A stretch of 64,000 nucleotides of DNA from Luzula sylvatica (taxonomy: Eukaryota; Streptophyta; Magnoliopsida; Poales; Juncaceae), in NCBI GenBank assembly GCA_946800325.1, contig OX326961.1, positions 1,714,655-1,778,654 of the forward strand. Direction: 5' to 3'. The position numbers and the translations under genes were made by a program. Below are positions 11,410 to 22,852 of the stretch, one piece after another; positions within the stretch are counted from its first letter, which is position 1, and each line of letters opens with the position of its first letter. The notes under the pieces were generated by a model. It ran no database searches. It was given only the letters and a program-made list of their open reading frames with translations, and was not told where the DNA came from.

Positions 11410-12764
11410 GTGTTTTGAAAAGGGATTACATACAGTGCCTCAAAACTCACCCAAACATTTATTTATTTTTAATGACCTGGACAAAAATATTTAATTATAT
11501 TGATTAATATTCTTAATTAAATAAATTAACATATTAATTGATCGAGTAATTGAATTTTCGTGTCAATTAATGTTTAACTATAAAAATGTTTAATTATATT
11601 GATTAATTGATCGAGTAATTGATTAATATACGACCTCTTATATCGACAATGAGATAATATAACTAAATGGAAAAAGAAAAGAAAGTGAAAAAATTGAATT
11701 TATTTCATTTCCAACTCAAAATAGAGTTTTTCTTCAATTCCTCTCAGTTTATTCATTCATTTAATTTGACATTCTTTTGTTTCTCAGCGTTGTCGAACAA
11801 ATTCTAGAGAGAGCTAAAGAACATATTCAAATTAGTGAGAGAATTATGGAAAATTTTACTTTGCTGTTGCCATATTTCACCATTACATTCTTTTTATTCT
11901 AATTAACACACTTAATTAATATATTAATTCTTAATTAATTACGAGGCATATTTTAGTTGTGTGTGTTAATTAGAATATAAATGATATGATGGTGAAACGG
12001 GGGAAGGCTAAATGGCCTCTAGACTTTTTTTTTTCTTTTTCTTTTTTGTGAAAAGGCCTCTAGAATTAGTGGAGTGATAAAATACTTTTGATGTCCAATT
12101 CAAGATCTACCTCGTCCATATTTTCTTTTTCTAGAGTACTTGAATTCTTAGACACTAAATTTGATAAATCTCTGTGGGCGAAGTTATACGAAAATTATCA
12201 ATTGGAATTAATTAACTATTCATGTTTATCCTTTTGTAATATTTGAATAAATATATTGGTAGAGATTATTTGCCCACAACAACAACAAAAGTTCTTCGTC
12301 ATAGTTCTAGTTCTACCTTAGTTAAGAGTTATAGACTTATAGTATATGAAATTTCATGATTATGTCACAGGCTAGTTCTCGTCTTCCACCTGAGACGGTG
12401 ATGCCGAAACTTTGCCCTTCTTAATTCGCACCCAAATCCAGTATCATCTTAGGGGCACTTGATTTTCTGAATAAAGAAACAGTCAAAAAAGACCATATGG
12501 TTCGATTAATTAATTTTGATCTCAGAATTAATCTGGAATTTTGAATTTCAAACTTACTAAGACAGAACGGTGGTCCCATCATCGCACAAATATACCATTT
12601 TCTTACATGATTGACGGTCTAATTTCACAATATTCTGTTTATTGCATTTTGAATACTCGATTCCTGGTCCTCAGGCCGAGTGACTGGCATTGCTTCTATC
12701 TTCAAAACCAACCTCCTTTCGTGCCAGCAAATGCATATTTCAGAATCATTGAATCAGACAAGTT
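11410..12764. other. SAT upstream region and AT-rich intergenic DNA (left arm)
   Basis: The first 100 bases upstream of the SAT start match the right arm, with the TATA-like element changed to TATGTAA (11426-11432 on the complement). From 11500 to 12110 the DNA is AT-rich and aligns in pieces with 59370-60780 of the right arm (for example the 'TCTAGAGGCC' block near 12055 and its partner near 59446). From 12110 to 12740 no match and no convincing gene is seen. Confidence 0.55.
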
Positions 12765-12800
12765 TTTTTTTTTTTTTTTGATAAAGCTGCCCGTAGGCTA
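12765..12800 (-). mobile_element. Ultra-short 36-bp 5'-truncated LINE insertion with 15-bp target duplication
   Basis: A run of 15 T followed by GATAAAGCTGCCCGTAGGCTA is flanked by perfect copies of TGAATCAGACAAGTT (12750-12764 and 12801-12815). On the minus strand this reads as the last ~21 bases of an L1-type element plus a poly-A tail. The end resembles that of the LINE at 53134-54933, which also finishes 'GGCA...CCTAC...CTTTC' before its A tail. Confidence 0.75.
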
Positions 12801-12907
12801 TGAATCAGACAAGTTGTATAGCAATCCCTAAATAATTTTCTGAAAGAAATTTTTAACCAAGTTAAATAAGGAAAATTTACTTGACTATTGCATAAGATCC
12901 GAGTAAG

Positions 12908-13850
12908 CAGGCCCGGCCCCAGGTATAGGCCCATGAAGCCTGGGCTTCGGGGTCCATATACATATATGTTACCTATATATACTAGTACTAGTAAGATAAA
13001 ACTAATGCAAATAAGATAAAATCAACATCCATAATTATTTTAAAGTTTTATAAGCCCACAATCAGCTCGGCCCAATTTCTTTATTTTCCCCTCCCGTGTA
13101 CTCTCCTCTCTCTTTTTCCCTCTCAGGTTCTCTCTCTTCCCCCTCTCTTTTTCGTTGCGACTTGTTTTGGAAGGAATGACACCCTAGCTCTCTCTCGCTA
13201 AAGAAGAAATGGCCCTTTTATGATGTTCCGTGACTGGAGCTCGCGTTTCTCCGCTGGCAGACGCGTTCTCCCTCTTTTGTCTCTCGCTACAGTGCCGTTA
13301 TTTCGCTTTTTTGATGTTGTAACAGGGACTGCTGCTGACTGCTGTGCTGCAGAAATTTCGCAATTTATTTTTGCTGCTGTATAAATTATTTTGATTCTCA
13401 AAATTAGGTATGCTATTCTCGATACCATTTTAATGTGTTAATTTGAATTTGTTGATCTCGATATTTATTTTAATGTGATAATTTTGTTTCAAAATTAGGC
13501 ACATTATAGTCACGCCTATATCTGGATGTCAGAAAAGAAAAAGAAACAAAAGACGGAAGCTTTTATAAATTCTCAAAGGGGTTGAGGAAGAATTGGACGA
13601 GGAAGATCAAGAGGTTGAGGAAGCGCTGGAGGAAGTGAAAGAGGAAGCGGTGGTGGAGGAAGTAGAAGAGGAAGCAGTGGTGGAGGAAGTGGTAGAGATA
13701 GAGAGTAACGAAAATAATTTGAATGTTTCATTTGCACCTCCCGAAATTGATGATCCAAAAAATTGGAACGAAATTCATCAAAAATTGAGGAATTTTTTAG
13801 TTGAAAAGGGCCGGGTAGAATTAGTGATTTTTTAAATTTCCCAAAAATGA
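12908..13850 (+). mobile_element. hAT-family remnant with N-terminus of a TTF/ZMYM-type transposase
   Basis: The left end CAGGCCCGGCCCCAGG followed by a GGCCCAT stretch is the usual start of one group of plant hAT elements. A C/T-rich leader (about 13080-13200) is followed by an open frame at 13593-13835. It has an acidic Glu/Val-rich stretch and then 'DDPKNWNEIHQKLRNFLVEK', the conserved lead-in to TTF-type zinc-finger hAT transposases. The frame stops before the zinc finger, and no catalytic region or right terminal repeat is visible. The right arm lacks this element between the matching blocks. Confidence 0.6.
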
Positions 13851-13988
13851 CGACGAAAAAAATCAACCGAAAAAATCTAGGTTAAAACAGGTCCAAATCT
13901 CTCAAATCATAATGTAAAAGTCATGAATTCAAGTCTCCCATAAAAAAGAAACTCACAAATTCGAGATTCTGGATCCGAATCTGACAAA

Positions 13989-14240
13989 TCAACCGAAAAA
14001 ATCTAGTAAACAGAGAGATAAAGATGATACGTTTATGAGAGGCGACGATGCCATCGGCGAAGACGAGCACGATGAGGCGCGTATCGAGGTTGGATTCCCC
14101 AGCACGTTTATCTGGAAGTGGAGACGCTGAGGACGGTGAGCTCGAGATCGCCATTGCGCGTATCGAGGTTGGATTTCCCAGCACAAGGAAGCGGGAGGGT
14201 TTTTGCGGTAAAAAGAGAGAGACTGGATAAATACTTCAGG
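13989..14240 (-). other. Short exon-like block shared by both arms, unknown gene
   Basis: On the minus strand a CT-rich leader is followed by ATG at about 14154, opening 'MAISSSP'. The same block with the same start lies at 58438-58600 in the right arm. In the left arm a 77-bp unit containing 'CGTATCGAGGTTGGAT' is tandemly repeated (about 14080 and 14157), which lengthens the frame. The frames differ downstream (87 codons left, about 24 right). It may be the first exon or 5' leader of a lost gene. No family is recognised. Confidence 0.35.
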
Positions 14241-15338
14241 GTTTTCACAAGAGATATGAAATCTTGGATATTGATAATTCGTATCTTGACTCCCGGTTAT
14301 TTGGGCTAAATTTTAATATATGATCATCCGTGATTTTGAATCTTGGTTTTTGGGATGAAATTCTAGATACCGTAACTCCAAGGTTTCCGTAAATCATTAT
14401 TTATATTTACCACGATAATACTCGCGTTGCGCGCCGATCATGTTAATTATATTTTTCAATTTATAACGAAGGATAATTTTTATGATGATAATGATAATAT
14501 TATATTAAAAAAAATATTTTATGTTATATTAATCTCATCATATTATAGAACTAATTTAAGTATAATCACGAATATATTTTACGATTATATTATATTTTTG
14601 TAAAAAATAAATAATTTTTATCAAATTTTAATACATATATTTCAACAAATAATAATATCCGAAGCATAACATCATTTTACGAAAAAATATAACTACAAAA
14701 ATGATATCATTCTTGTTCACAATAATTCATGCAATATAAATATAGAAATAGTGAATCATACAACCAATATATTCAAGATACATAATTAATTTTATAATAC
14801 TGATAATTCTTTTATCGATGAACAAAACAATTAAAATTACACACAATATTTACATTATACAATGAAAATAATATCAAAATTTAATTTAACAAAAATATAA
14901 TTAAAGAATATTTGACATCATATGATATTTGTAAAGTTACAACTTATAGAATAACAATAATATATATTCGAAATATGCTCATAAGTTTAAGAAGTTATTT
15001 ATATTTTAATAGGTAAAATGTTTATGTTAAATTTTGAAAATTTTAATATTAAAGTTGTTAAATTTTGAAAATTTCATTAATTGAGTACAAATTACCATTT
15101 TAAGTTTAAATTTAATGAAATAATTTCTGTCCATACCACTATTTTTGTTTTATTTTTTTACCACAATTAGTAATAATTTTTTTTAATAGCTTAGAGCTTG
15201 TCTTCCGTACATGCTTTATAAATCTCTATCAAAAGAAAATGAAAATTTACAGGCAAATTGTTTAGTTAAGTGACTAAGAAGGATTGATCATTAATTTAAT
15301 ATATTTTCTATAATTTTTTAATTTCAAGAGTTGTTTAG
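14241..15338. other. AT-rich non-coding stretch, left arm only
   Basis: No gene is seen. A small GC hairpin-like word (ACTCGCGTTGCGCGC, about 14421) in otherwise very AT-rich DNA resembles the end of Helitron-like elements. Part of the stretch (about 14820-15180) is related, in the same orientation, to about 59860-60060 of the right arm. This suggests a dispersed repeat family rather than part of the duplication. Confidence 0.4.
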
Positions 15339-16769
15339 TTAGAATAATTTCCCTGCAAATTCTTCATCACCATCTTCATCTCCGTTTAACTCGAAATGTT
15401 TAAGATCAACGGTACTCCGGCCAAGTTGCAAGGCCATTTTCGTCTCGAATAACTCTCCATTTTCTCTCTTCTGTAAATCTCTCTCTTTCAAATTCCCCTC
15501 GATTTCTTCTTCCAAATGCTTGTAAAATCCTGCCGAATTTCTAAACATTTCAAAAACCATACCGATTTGGCCTCCGTGTTCTAATGCGTTCACGATAACA
15601 GCAAGGGACCCACATGTCAATGAGATTATAACTGGAATGTGACCGAGATTTGAGAGCCCGATAAGCATGGACCCAGTTGCAGCTAAACCCGCGAAAACCG
15701 GACCCGTTATGGCTAGAACTCGGTTTATTTTCAAAGCTACTTCACCACAAACTAAATATTGCTCTTCATCTTTTCTCTTTAATATTTTTAGAATGTTTTT
15801 CATTTCTTCCTCAAGTTCATTATTCCACCCGTTTGCTTCGTTATCGGTCATCGCAGCCTGTAATAGAAAATCGATATATACATCAATTTGTGAACAATTA
15901 ACTAATTATTTTATGAATATTTTCAGTTATACTTCTATATAAATGTACAATGCCATTTTGATACTTCTTTTTGTTTAGTTCACTCTATAGTCTATATTGA
16001 GCAAACTCAAATATAATCATTTCAAAATTACCTTGCGGCTCTGATCGAAATCAAACTGTGGCCACCACGTAGTCGGTTCCACCTTCTTGGGAAACTTATC
16101 GAGCATGCCGGGTGCCAAAGATAACGGATATGCTAGATCCAATGCAAGAACTCGATCCATCGCCTTATTAATATCACTCCTGTCACCATATCCTACGCAA
16201 ATAGACGCACGGAGTGATCTCTCTAACTGTTTAAACAAACGTGTCGCGTTTCGTTGCTCTTCGGCGAGTTGAGATGGTTGGATCCAATTCACAATAATCA
16301 TCATCATGGTCGAGAATGAGAAAAGAAGTGTCGAAGAGATTTTGAATGCGAGTAGTATGGATACGGATTTAGATATCGTAAGACCCGATAACCCGGCCAT
16401 GAGCGAGGCGAATAGATTCATGGAGTTAATGGAGTTCAAGAAGAGATGATTCCAATTGTTTCTTTGTTGACCGATTATCGCATGCATATCGGCTCGATCG
16501 GCTGCGGTATCGGCTATTATTTGGAGTTGAGGGAGGATTTGGTTCGTGGAGCCGGACATCTGCTTGTTTTCTAAACGGGTTTGAACCCGCATTTGCATGT
16601 TGGTCCTTTCAGAATTTTGAGAGAATTGGATGTTTGCACAAGTTTTTTGAACTCTGGCTTTTTTAGGGTTTGGAGAAAAATGGAAGCTTGCATGATTTAT
16701 TGTGAGTCCTGTTTTTGGTCTTGATGGAGAGAAGATAAAGTGGAAAGCTCTAGAGTTTACACAAGCCAT
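15339..16769 (-). CDS. At4g22030-like protein ('probable F-box protein' family), left copy
   Basis: Two exons, 16769-16032 and 15857-15339, encode 418 residues. The protein has the features of the plant At4g22030 family: 'NNWNHLFLNSIN', a hydrophobic pair around 'FASLMAGLSG...LLFSFSTMMMIIV', 'PSQLAEEQRNATRLFKQLE', 'VLALDLAYPL', a second hydrophobic region 'VLAITGPVFAGLAATGSM', and 'EHGGQIGMVFEM' near the end. The family is annotated as F-box, but I see no F-box here and its function is not established. The Arg/Ser-rich N-terminus may be a plastid transit peptide (inference). The start at 'MACVNS' was preferred over an ATG 27 bases upstream because a TATATATA box lies only about 40 bases before it. 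It is a close twin of 56149-57579. Confidence 0.85.
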
Positions 16770-17112
16770 TAATGGTGATTTAGTGTGTGATAGCATGTGT
16801 GGAGGTTAAGCTTATATATACAATGTACTTATTATGTACTGCCAGCAGAAGAATATAAACTTGAAATATTTTAGAATCGTCGACTTGATGTTGACTAGAT
16901 CCAAAAATATCCCGCGTTCACATTTTTTTTCGTTTAAAATTGGATATTTAATCTCAACACCTTTTTCTTTTTCTCTCTTTTTTTTTTTTATGCTTAATGA
17001 AGTGTTAAACATCATTTCACACTACAAAAGTTTGCACTTACAAATTTGAACATAAATCGTAGTCTTAATTTGGAAATAAAATTGTATAATTTATAAGCAA
17101 CTTGTATGTATT

Positions 17113-17171
<59 letters not shown>

Positions 17172-17330
17172 TCTTTCACATGCCAATTGCCAACCTTAAT
17201 ATTTATAATTATCTATTGAGTTCCACTAGACAGTATATTCTAATCCACACCAAACCATTTTTTTTTGTGTGTGTGGTGAATATGCTTTCCAAATATGGTT
17301 GACTTGACTCATGTTGGGGCCAAAAAATTG
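16770..17330. other. Promoter region of the left At4g22030-like gene, with an (ATT)n microsatellite
   Basis: The TATA-like CTTATATATACAATG (16802-16816; complement reads TATATATAAG) is conserved with the right arm. The rest matches 55650-56140. At 17113-17171 there are about 19 ATT units, against only about 5 in the right arm (55799-55815). The duplication's inner limit is at the end of this block. Confidence 0.7.
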
Positions 17331-17962
17331 ACTTGGACAACTCTTTGCTCCTTAAGTCTTACATCATTTGTAATTTACTAATTTATCATCTGATATGTTA
17401 TGTCCATTTGAGAATTTATTTATTTATTTATTTTATATGGATTTGTTAACTCCTCACTTGAAATATATCCACATATTATAAGGCGTACCGTGTTGATCTG
17501 GTCAATAATTCTTAGATCAAAATTAAAGAGTCCATTCAATAATTCTTATTCTTAAATCAAAATTAATATGTCCTAAGACTATATTAAACATAAAGTCACA
17601 TTACATGATGAATACATAAAAACGACATGACTACAAATTTAAACGGCTACAAATTACGCCATCATTACATATTAAATGGATTATATTACTGGGCTTGCAT
17701 TTGAGAACGGCCCATAATAATTGTTTGCACAGGAGATGTCCAGTGATTTTATTGGAGTTCTATTTTGTTGGGTGATAGGAGATCTCCAGTGATTTAACTG
17801 GAGTCCTATTTTGTCGCGCTCAAATAAAGAGTCCGACCCGTTAGTATTTATTTATTAGAAAGCTCATTTATGCAAAAGTACCCGTCTTTTCTCGTGAATT
17901 CATAAATTAGACCTGTAACTTTTCTTTTTCTTTTTCTTTCTTTTTCTCTCTTTCTTCTCGCC
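17331..17962 (+). promoter_or_regulatory. Upstream region of starch synthase 4
   Basis: Single-copy spacer DNA. A 45-bp unit beginning GGAGAT(G/C)TCCAGTGATTT occurs twice in tandem (about 17730-17820). A long pyrimidine-rich tract (17917-17960, CTTTTTC units) lies directly before the start codon and resembles a plant Y-patch or 5' leader. No clear TATA box is seen. Confidence 0.45.
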
Positions 17963-20900
17963 ATGGCGATGGTGTTAGACGCTCGCGCGCTCGTTCTCCG
18001 CCACCTGCCTAAGTATCGCAAACTCAATAACTCAATTGGTTTCTCTAGACATTCTATTGTTATTTCTTGCAAGATACGAAATAGAGATTTCAGGTTCTTT
18101 TCTTTCTCTCTACTAATTGAGCTTACAAATGGAAGCTTCATTGATTTCTGTTAAGTTTACTTGTCGATTTCATGTAGAACGTCGCAAATTACTTTTCTTT
18201 TTGCTTTTATTTTAAGGTGGATATTCTAAACTTTTTTATTCATTTTAATCCCCTATTGTTAATATAATAGCAGTTCAAAGAGAAGAAATCGCAAAAGAGA
18301 TGATTTGGACCCACCTGTCAGCGAGAGAAAAGAACAGCAAAATATTGAATCGTATAATACAAAAAATGGGATTGTTTCAAATGAATTAGGGGAAGATAGT
18401 GAGGTACTATTATGCATATAAAAGATTGTTCTTTTTAATTTCATTATATTTTAATATTTTCATTATGATAATTACTTTTGCTAGGATGGGAGAGATGAAG
18501 GCATGCCAAAGCCATCAAACTTCACCCTACAAAATTTAATGAATATGATAAAAAGTACCGAAAATAGTGAGTAATTATTTCTTTCCTATTTAATCCATTA
18601 ATTTTCTCCTTATTTTGCCAAAAATAATAATCCCAAAATTATATATTTTTTAAATGTTTCTAGATATATTACTTTTGAATCAAGCTCGTATACAAGCACT
18701 ACAAGAAGTAGACAAAGTCGTCTCTGAAAAGGAGTCCTTAGTATCTGAAATTAAAAATTTGGAATCGAAACTCAAAATTCAAACACAAGAGAAAGCTCAA
18801 AACGAGCTTCTAGAAACCCAACTCGAAGAATTAAAAACTCAAATCTTTTCTTCAAAACCCGGTACCGAAACCAGTACCAATTCCTCTCTAAATACCGAAA
18901 TCAAAACCCTAAAAGTAGAAAACTCTTTCCTAAAAGCAAAACTAGAGAAATTAAAGCAAACAGAGGATCGAGTAGCATCACTCGAGCAAGAAAAATCCTC
19001 ACTGGAGACATCCATTAAAGAACTACTGCAGAAAATCAACGTTCTCGAAGCCTCTCTAGACGAAGCAGACGAAGAGATCTTATTCGCCGAAACCTTACAA
19101 GCAAAAATTAAAAGTTTAGAGGACCAATTATTAATTTCAGACAAGGAAATAACGAATTTAGTTAAATTGTACGAAGATTCGGTAAAGGAGTTTCAGAGTA
19201 CACTTGACAATTTGAAAGAAGAAATCGAGGAGGATTCTAGAGGAGAAATTCCGGTGCAATTGTGGAGCTCTTTAATTATTTTGATCGATGGCTGGTTTCT
19301 CGAGAAGAAAATTTCAAGAAATGTTTGCGATTTGTTAAGAGAGATGGTTTGGGATAAAGACGAGAGATTAAGAGATATTTATATTAATTCGAAAGGATTA
19401 AATGAATGTGAAATTATTGCCAAGTTTCTGAATTTAACCTTGTCTGGAAATAGGTAATTATTATTTATTTATTTTTGTAAAAATATGGGACGGGTTATTT
19501 GTAATTTTGGCACAATTTTTTTTTTTTTTTTTCCAGTTCAGGATTGCATGTCATTCATATAGCCGCAGAGATGGCTCCAGTTGCAAAGGTACTTTATAAA
19601 AAATTGCAAAAGTGCCCCTGTGTTATACCCAAATTACAAAAATGCCCCTGCATGATGAACAAATACTAAAATGAAGACATGAATCGAAGTTAATTATTTT
19701 TTGTAATTTTCGATAATTCAGGGTTTTTTTTGCAATTTTGGCATAATGCAGGGTCTTTTTTGCAAGTTTCCCAAACAATTAATTTTTATTATTTTAACAG
19801 GTTGGTGGATTAGGAGATGTGGTATCTGGTTTGAGCAAAGCTTTGCAAAAAAAAGGACATTTAGTTGAAATAATCCTTCCTAAATACGATTGCATGATTT
19901 GCGAACACGTCAAGGACCTCAAGGTAATTAAAATACTTTCCTCAGGGGTGTAATTGTAACTTACTTGAATTTATTAAGATTTGTGGTTGTGCACAGGTAT
20001 TAGATGTTACGGTGCAGTCTTATTTTGAAGGACATATGTTTAGAAATAAAATCTGGGTTGGAACCGTCGAAGGTACCTTTTTTCTAATCACCCCCTTGAA
20101 TATCTTTATTCACCTTTTCATGTTTATTCCATAAATTTATGTTAATTTATTTATAACTATATTTTTCTAATCTAGCATTACTATAAGACACTTAATTTAA
20201 TATGATTTGATAGTATACTAAAATGTATTTTTGGCTCACTAGATAAATTTTATGTTAATTTTGATAATTAGATTAAAACATTATTTTATTTACACATTAA
20301 TAAATTTCCTTGTACTTGATATTATGATCCAATACCCGATTAGAAACCTGCTCACTGCTCAGTTAATGGGTTTGGATCTGCATGTGGATCTTATTATCTT
20401 AGTGGATAATCCTTGAGTCCGACCCGAATCCAATCCATTGACAACCTTACCTACGATAAATAAAAATTAATAAAATATCGTCAATACCCCTTACTTTCTT
20501 ATTGGCCTTAAAGATTCCTAAATTACCCTTGATTCATTAGTTTGTAGTTATGCATGATATTTACATTGTCGAGGGATATACCTGAAATTTTGTAGCACTT
20601 GAAAATTAATTATCCCTGAAAATTAAAAGTATTATTGTTTTTTTGTGTGTGTAGGGTTGGCGGTATATTTCATACAGCCCCTTCATCCGGCGAAATATTT
20701 TTCGAGAGGGAATTTTTACGGAGAGAACGACGATTTCAAGCGATTTTCATATTTTAGTCGCGCTGCTTTGGAATTAATTCTTCAATCCGCGAAAAAACCC
20801 GATATTATTCACTGCCACGACTGGCAAACTGCCTTCGTGGTACTCTTCAATTTTTTAAATTTACATCCATACCCCTAATAAAAAATAAAAATCAGAATTT

Positions 20901-22664
20901 CACTATTTAGAATATCATGTAGGGGCCGTTGTATTGGGAAATATACACGAAAAGGGGTTTGAATTCGGCGAGGATAAGTTTTACGTGTCACAATTTCGAG
21001 TACCAAGGCGTGGCTCCCGCTGCTGAGCTGGCGGCATGTGGGCTCGATGTTCATGACCTCAATCGACCTGACAGGATGCAGGATAATTCCTCACATGACC
21101 GAATCAACCCTGTCAAGGTGTGTCAATTTTGCAAAAACACCCCCATATTATTAGAATTTACGTTAAAGTCCGTATATTATTATTATTATTTTTGTAGGGA
21201 GCAATAGTATATTCTAATATTGTGACAACGGTGTCGCCAACTTATGCTCAAGAAGTTCGTTCTCCAGAGGTAATTTAATTAATTAATTAATTAACTCTAA
21301 TTTTCCATAATTATTAGTTACACGATTTTAATGCTCTTTTTGTCAAATAATATACTTTTTTTGTCTCTTAGGGGGGAAAGGGGCTGCACGATACGCTGAC
21401 ATCACATGCGAGAAAGTTCGTCGGAATCCTAAACGGAATTGACACGGAAACCTGGAATCCAAATTCCGATAATTTTCTAAAAGCTAAGTATAATCAGGAT
21501 AATCTGGAATTGAAATCCATCAACAAGAATCACATCAGAAAGCAGCTTATTCTCTCCACTGCAGACTCCTCTCAACCACTGGTATGAATTTAATGTTAAT
21601 ATTATTATGAAATTTAATTTTGCAGTTTAGTCCCTGATTTGTTTGAAATGAAATAGGTGGGGTGTATAACGAGATTAGTGCCTCAAAAAGGGGTGCATCT
21701 TATAAGACATGCAATATATAAAACTTTGGAATTAGGTGGCCAATTTATTCTTCTCGGTTCTAGCCCTGTTCCTCATATTCAGGTATATATTATATTATAA
21801 TATTATCGATAAATTATGATATATTAATTTTTTGTCGGGTATAGAGGGAATTTGAGGAAATAGGGAGCAATTTAGAGAAGAGTGATGATGCGAGATTAAT
21901 ATTAAAGTATGATGATGAATTATCACATTTAATTTATGCTGCTTCGGATATGTTCATTATTCCTTCCATTTTCGAGCCTTGTGGTCTTACTCAGGTTCTT
22001 GCTCTTTTTCTCAATTTAACCCTCAATTATTTGTGTAATTATTTGTTGGGTTGCCTTATTTGTTATTAGCACAAACCTAATTCAAATATCTAATCTGGTA
22101 TTTGAAACATGAAAACTAATAGTTTGGTCTAAATAATTCATTACTCGCATGGTTTTATTTTCATAATAATTGATTTAACTTATTTATATATTTGATAAAT
22201 AGATGATAGCAATGAGATATGGTTCTGTGCCTATTGTGAGAAAAACTGGCGGTTTGAATGACAGGTTTTTTTAATTATTTTATCGTAACCTAAAATATAA
22301 TTATCAAAACATATTATTTTCTTAATTAGTCATAATTCGGCAGTGTATTTGATATGGACGATAATTCAATTCCGCTTGAATTACGAAATGGCTTCACTTT
22401 CTTAAATCCTGACGAACAGGTATAAATAAATTAATTAAATTAATTAAAAGAAAAAAGTTAAAATTGTGAAATATTTTGGGATTTTAGGGTTTGAGTGGTG
22501 CAATGGAGAGAGCATTTAATTACTACAAAAAAGATCGCGATTCATGGCGAGAATTAGTGAAGAGAGACATGAGATTTGATTTTAGTTGGGAATCTTCGGC
22601 TTCGAAATACGAACAACTTTACGAAAAATCCGTTGCTAGAGCTAGGGCTTTTGCTCGTTCATAA
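17963..22664 (+). CDS. SS4: Starch synthase 4, chloroplastic (16 exons, 878 aa)
   Basis: A GT5-family soluble starch synthase that transfers glucose from ADP-glucose; SS4 controls starch granule initiation in plastids. Exons: 17963-18093, 18274-18403, 18485-18566, 18664-19453, 19537-19588, 19801-19923, 19997-20072, 20655-20839, 20923-21117, 21198-21269, 21372-21581, 21657-21782, 21845-21994, 22203-22264, 22344-22419, 22488-22664. All join in frame on GT-AG borders and sum to 878 codons plus stop. Layout: a basic, Ser-poor plastid-targeting N-terminus (1-45), a long coiled coil in exon 4 (about 115-330), the GT5 domain from '[20 protein letters not shown]' with the KVGGL ADP-glucose motif at 395-399, and a GT1-like domain with '[12 protein letters not shown]' and 'KTGGLND'. 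Both catalytic halves are present, which argues for SS4 and against SS5. The coiled-coil region is shorter than in Arabidopsis SS4 (1040 residues). Confidence 0.95.
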
Positions 22665-22852
22665 TTTCAATTTTTATTTTACTCTTAAAGGTCACATTTA
22701 TTTATATTTTATACATGCTAAATGTTGTTATTATTATGCCATTGTCAATGAGGTAAATAATAGCTTGCAATAATTAGTCTAAACATTTGGATAAAATGTA
22801 AATAAAGAGATACAAATCAAGCAATTCATTGATTTAGGGTTTGAAATTAGGG
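22665..22852 (+). other. SS4 3' region, between the convergent SS4 and defensin-like genes
   Basis: AT-rich, no open frame of note. SS4 and the defensin-like gene converge here, with stop codons 190 bases apart, so their 3' untranslated regions may overlap. Confidence 0.4.

Larger units (their letters stand above)
4463..17330 (+). repeat. Left arm of a large inverted segmental duplication
   Basis: Reverse-complement sequence of 55645-64000 matches this interval in co-linear blocks. Examples: 4463-4565 with 63895-64000; 8160-8515 with 62084-62445; 8516-8907, 10243-10337 and 10901-11346 with the three SAT exons; 11410-12110 with 59370-60855; 13870-14240 with 58438-58680; 15320-17325 with 55650-57600. 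Blocks are interrupted by arm-specific insertions. The outer end of the homology lies beyond the window because the right arm is still matching at base 64000. The inner end is close to the GGGGCCAAAA... stretch at about 17315-17330. Confidence 0.92.

Noticed and set aside
17963..22664. SS5-type (non-catalytic) assignment of the starch synthase
   Set aside because: SS5 lacks the C-terminal GT1-like domain, whereas exons 12-16 here encode it with the 'FEPCGL' and 'TGGL' motifs.
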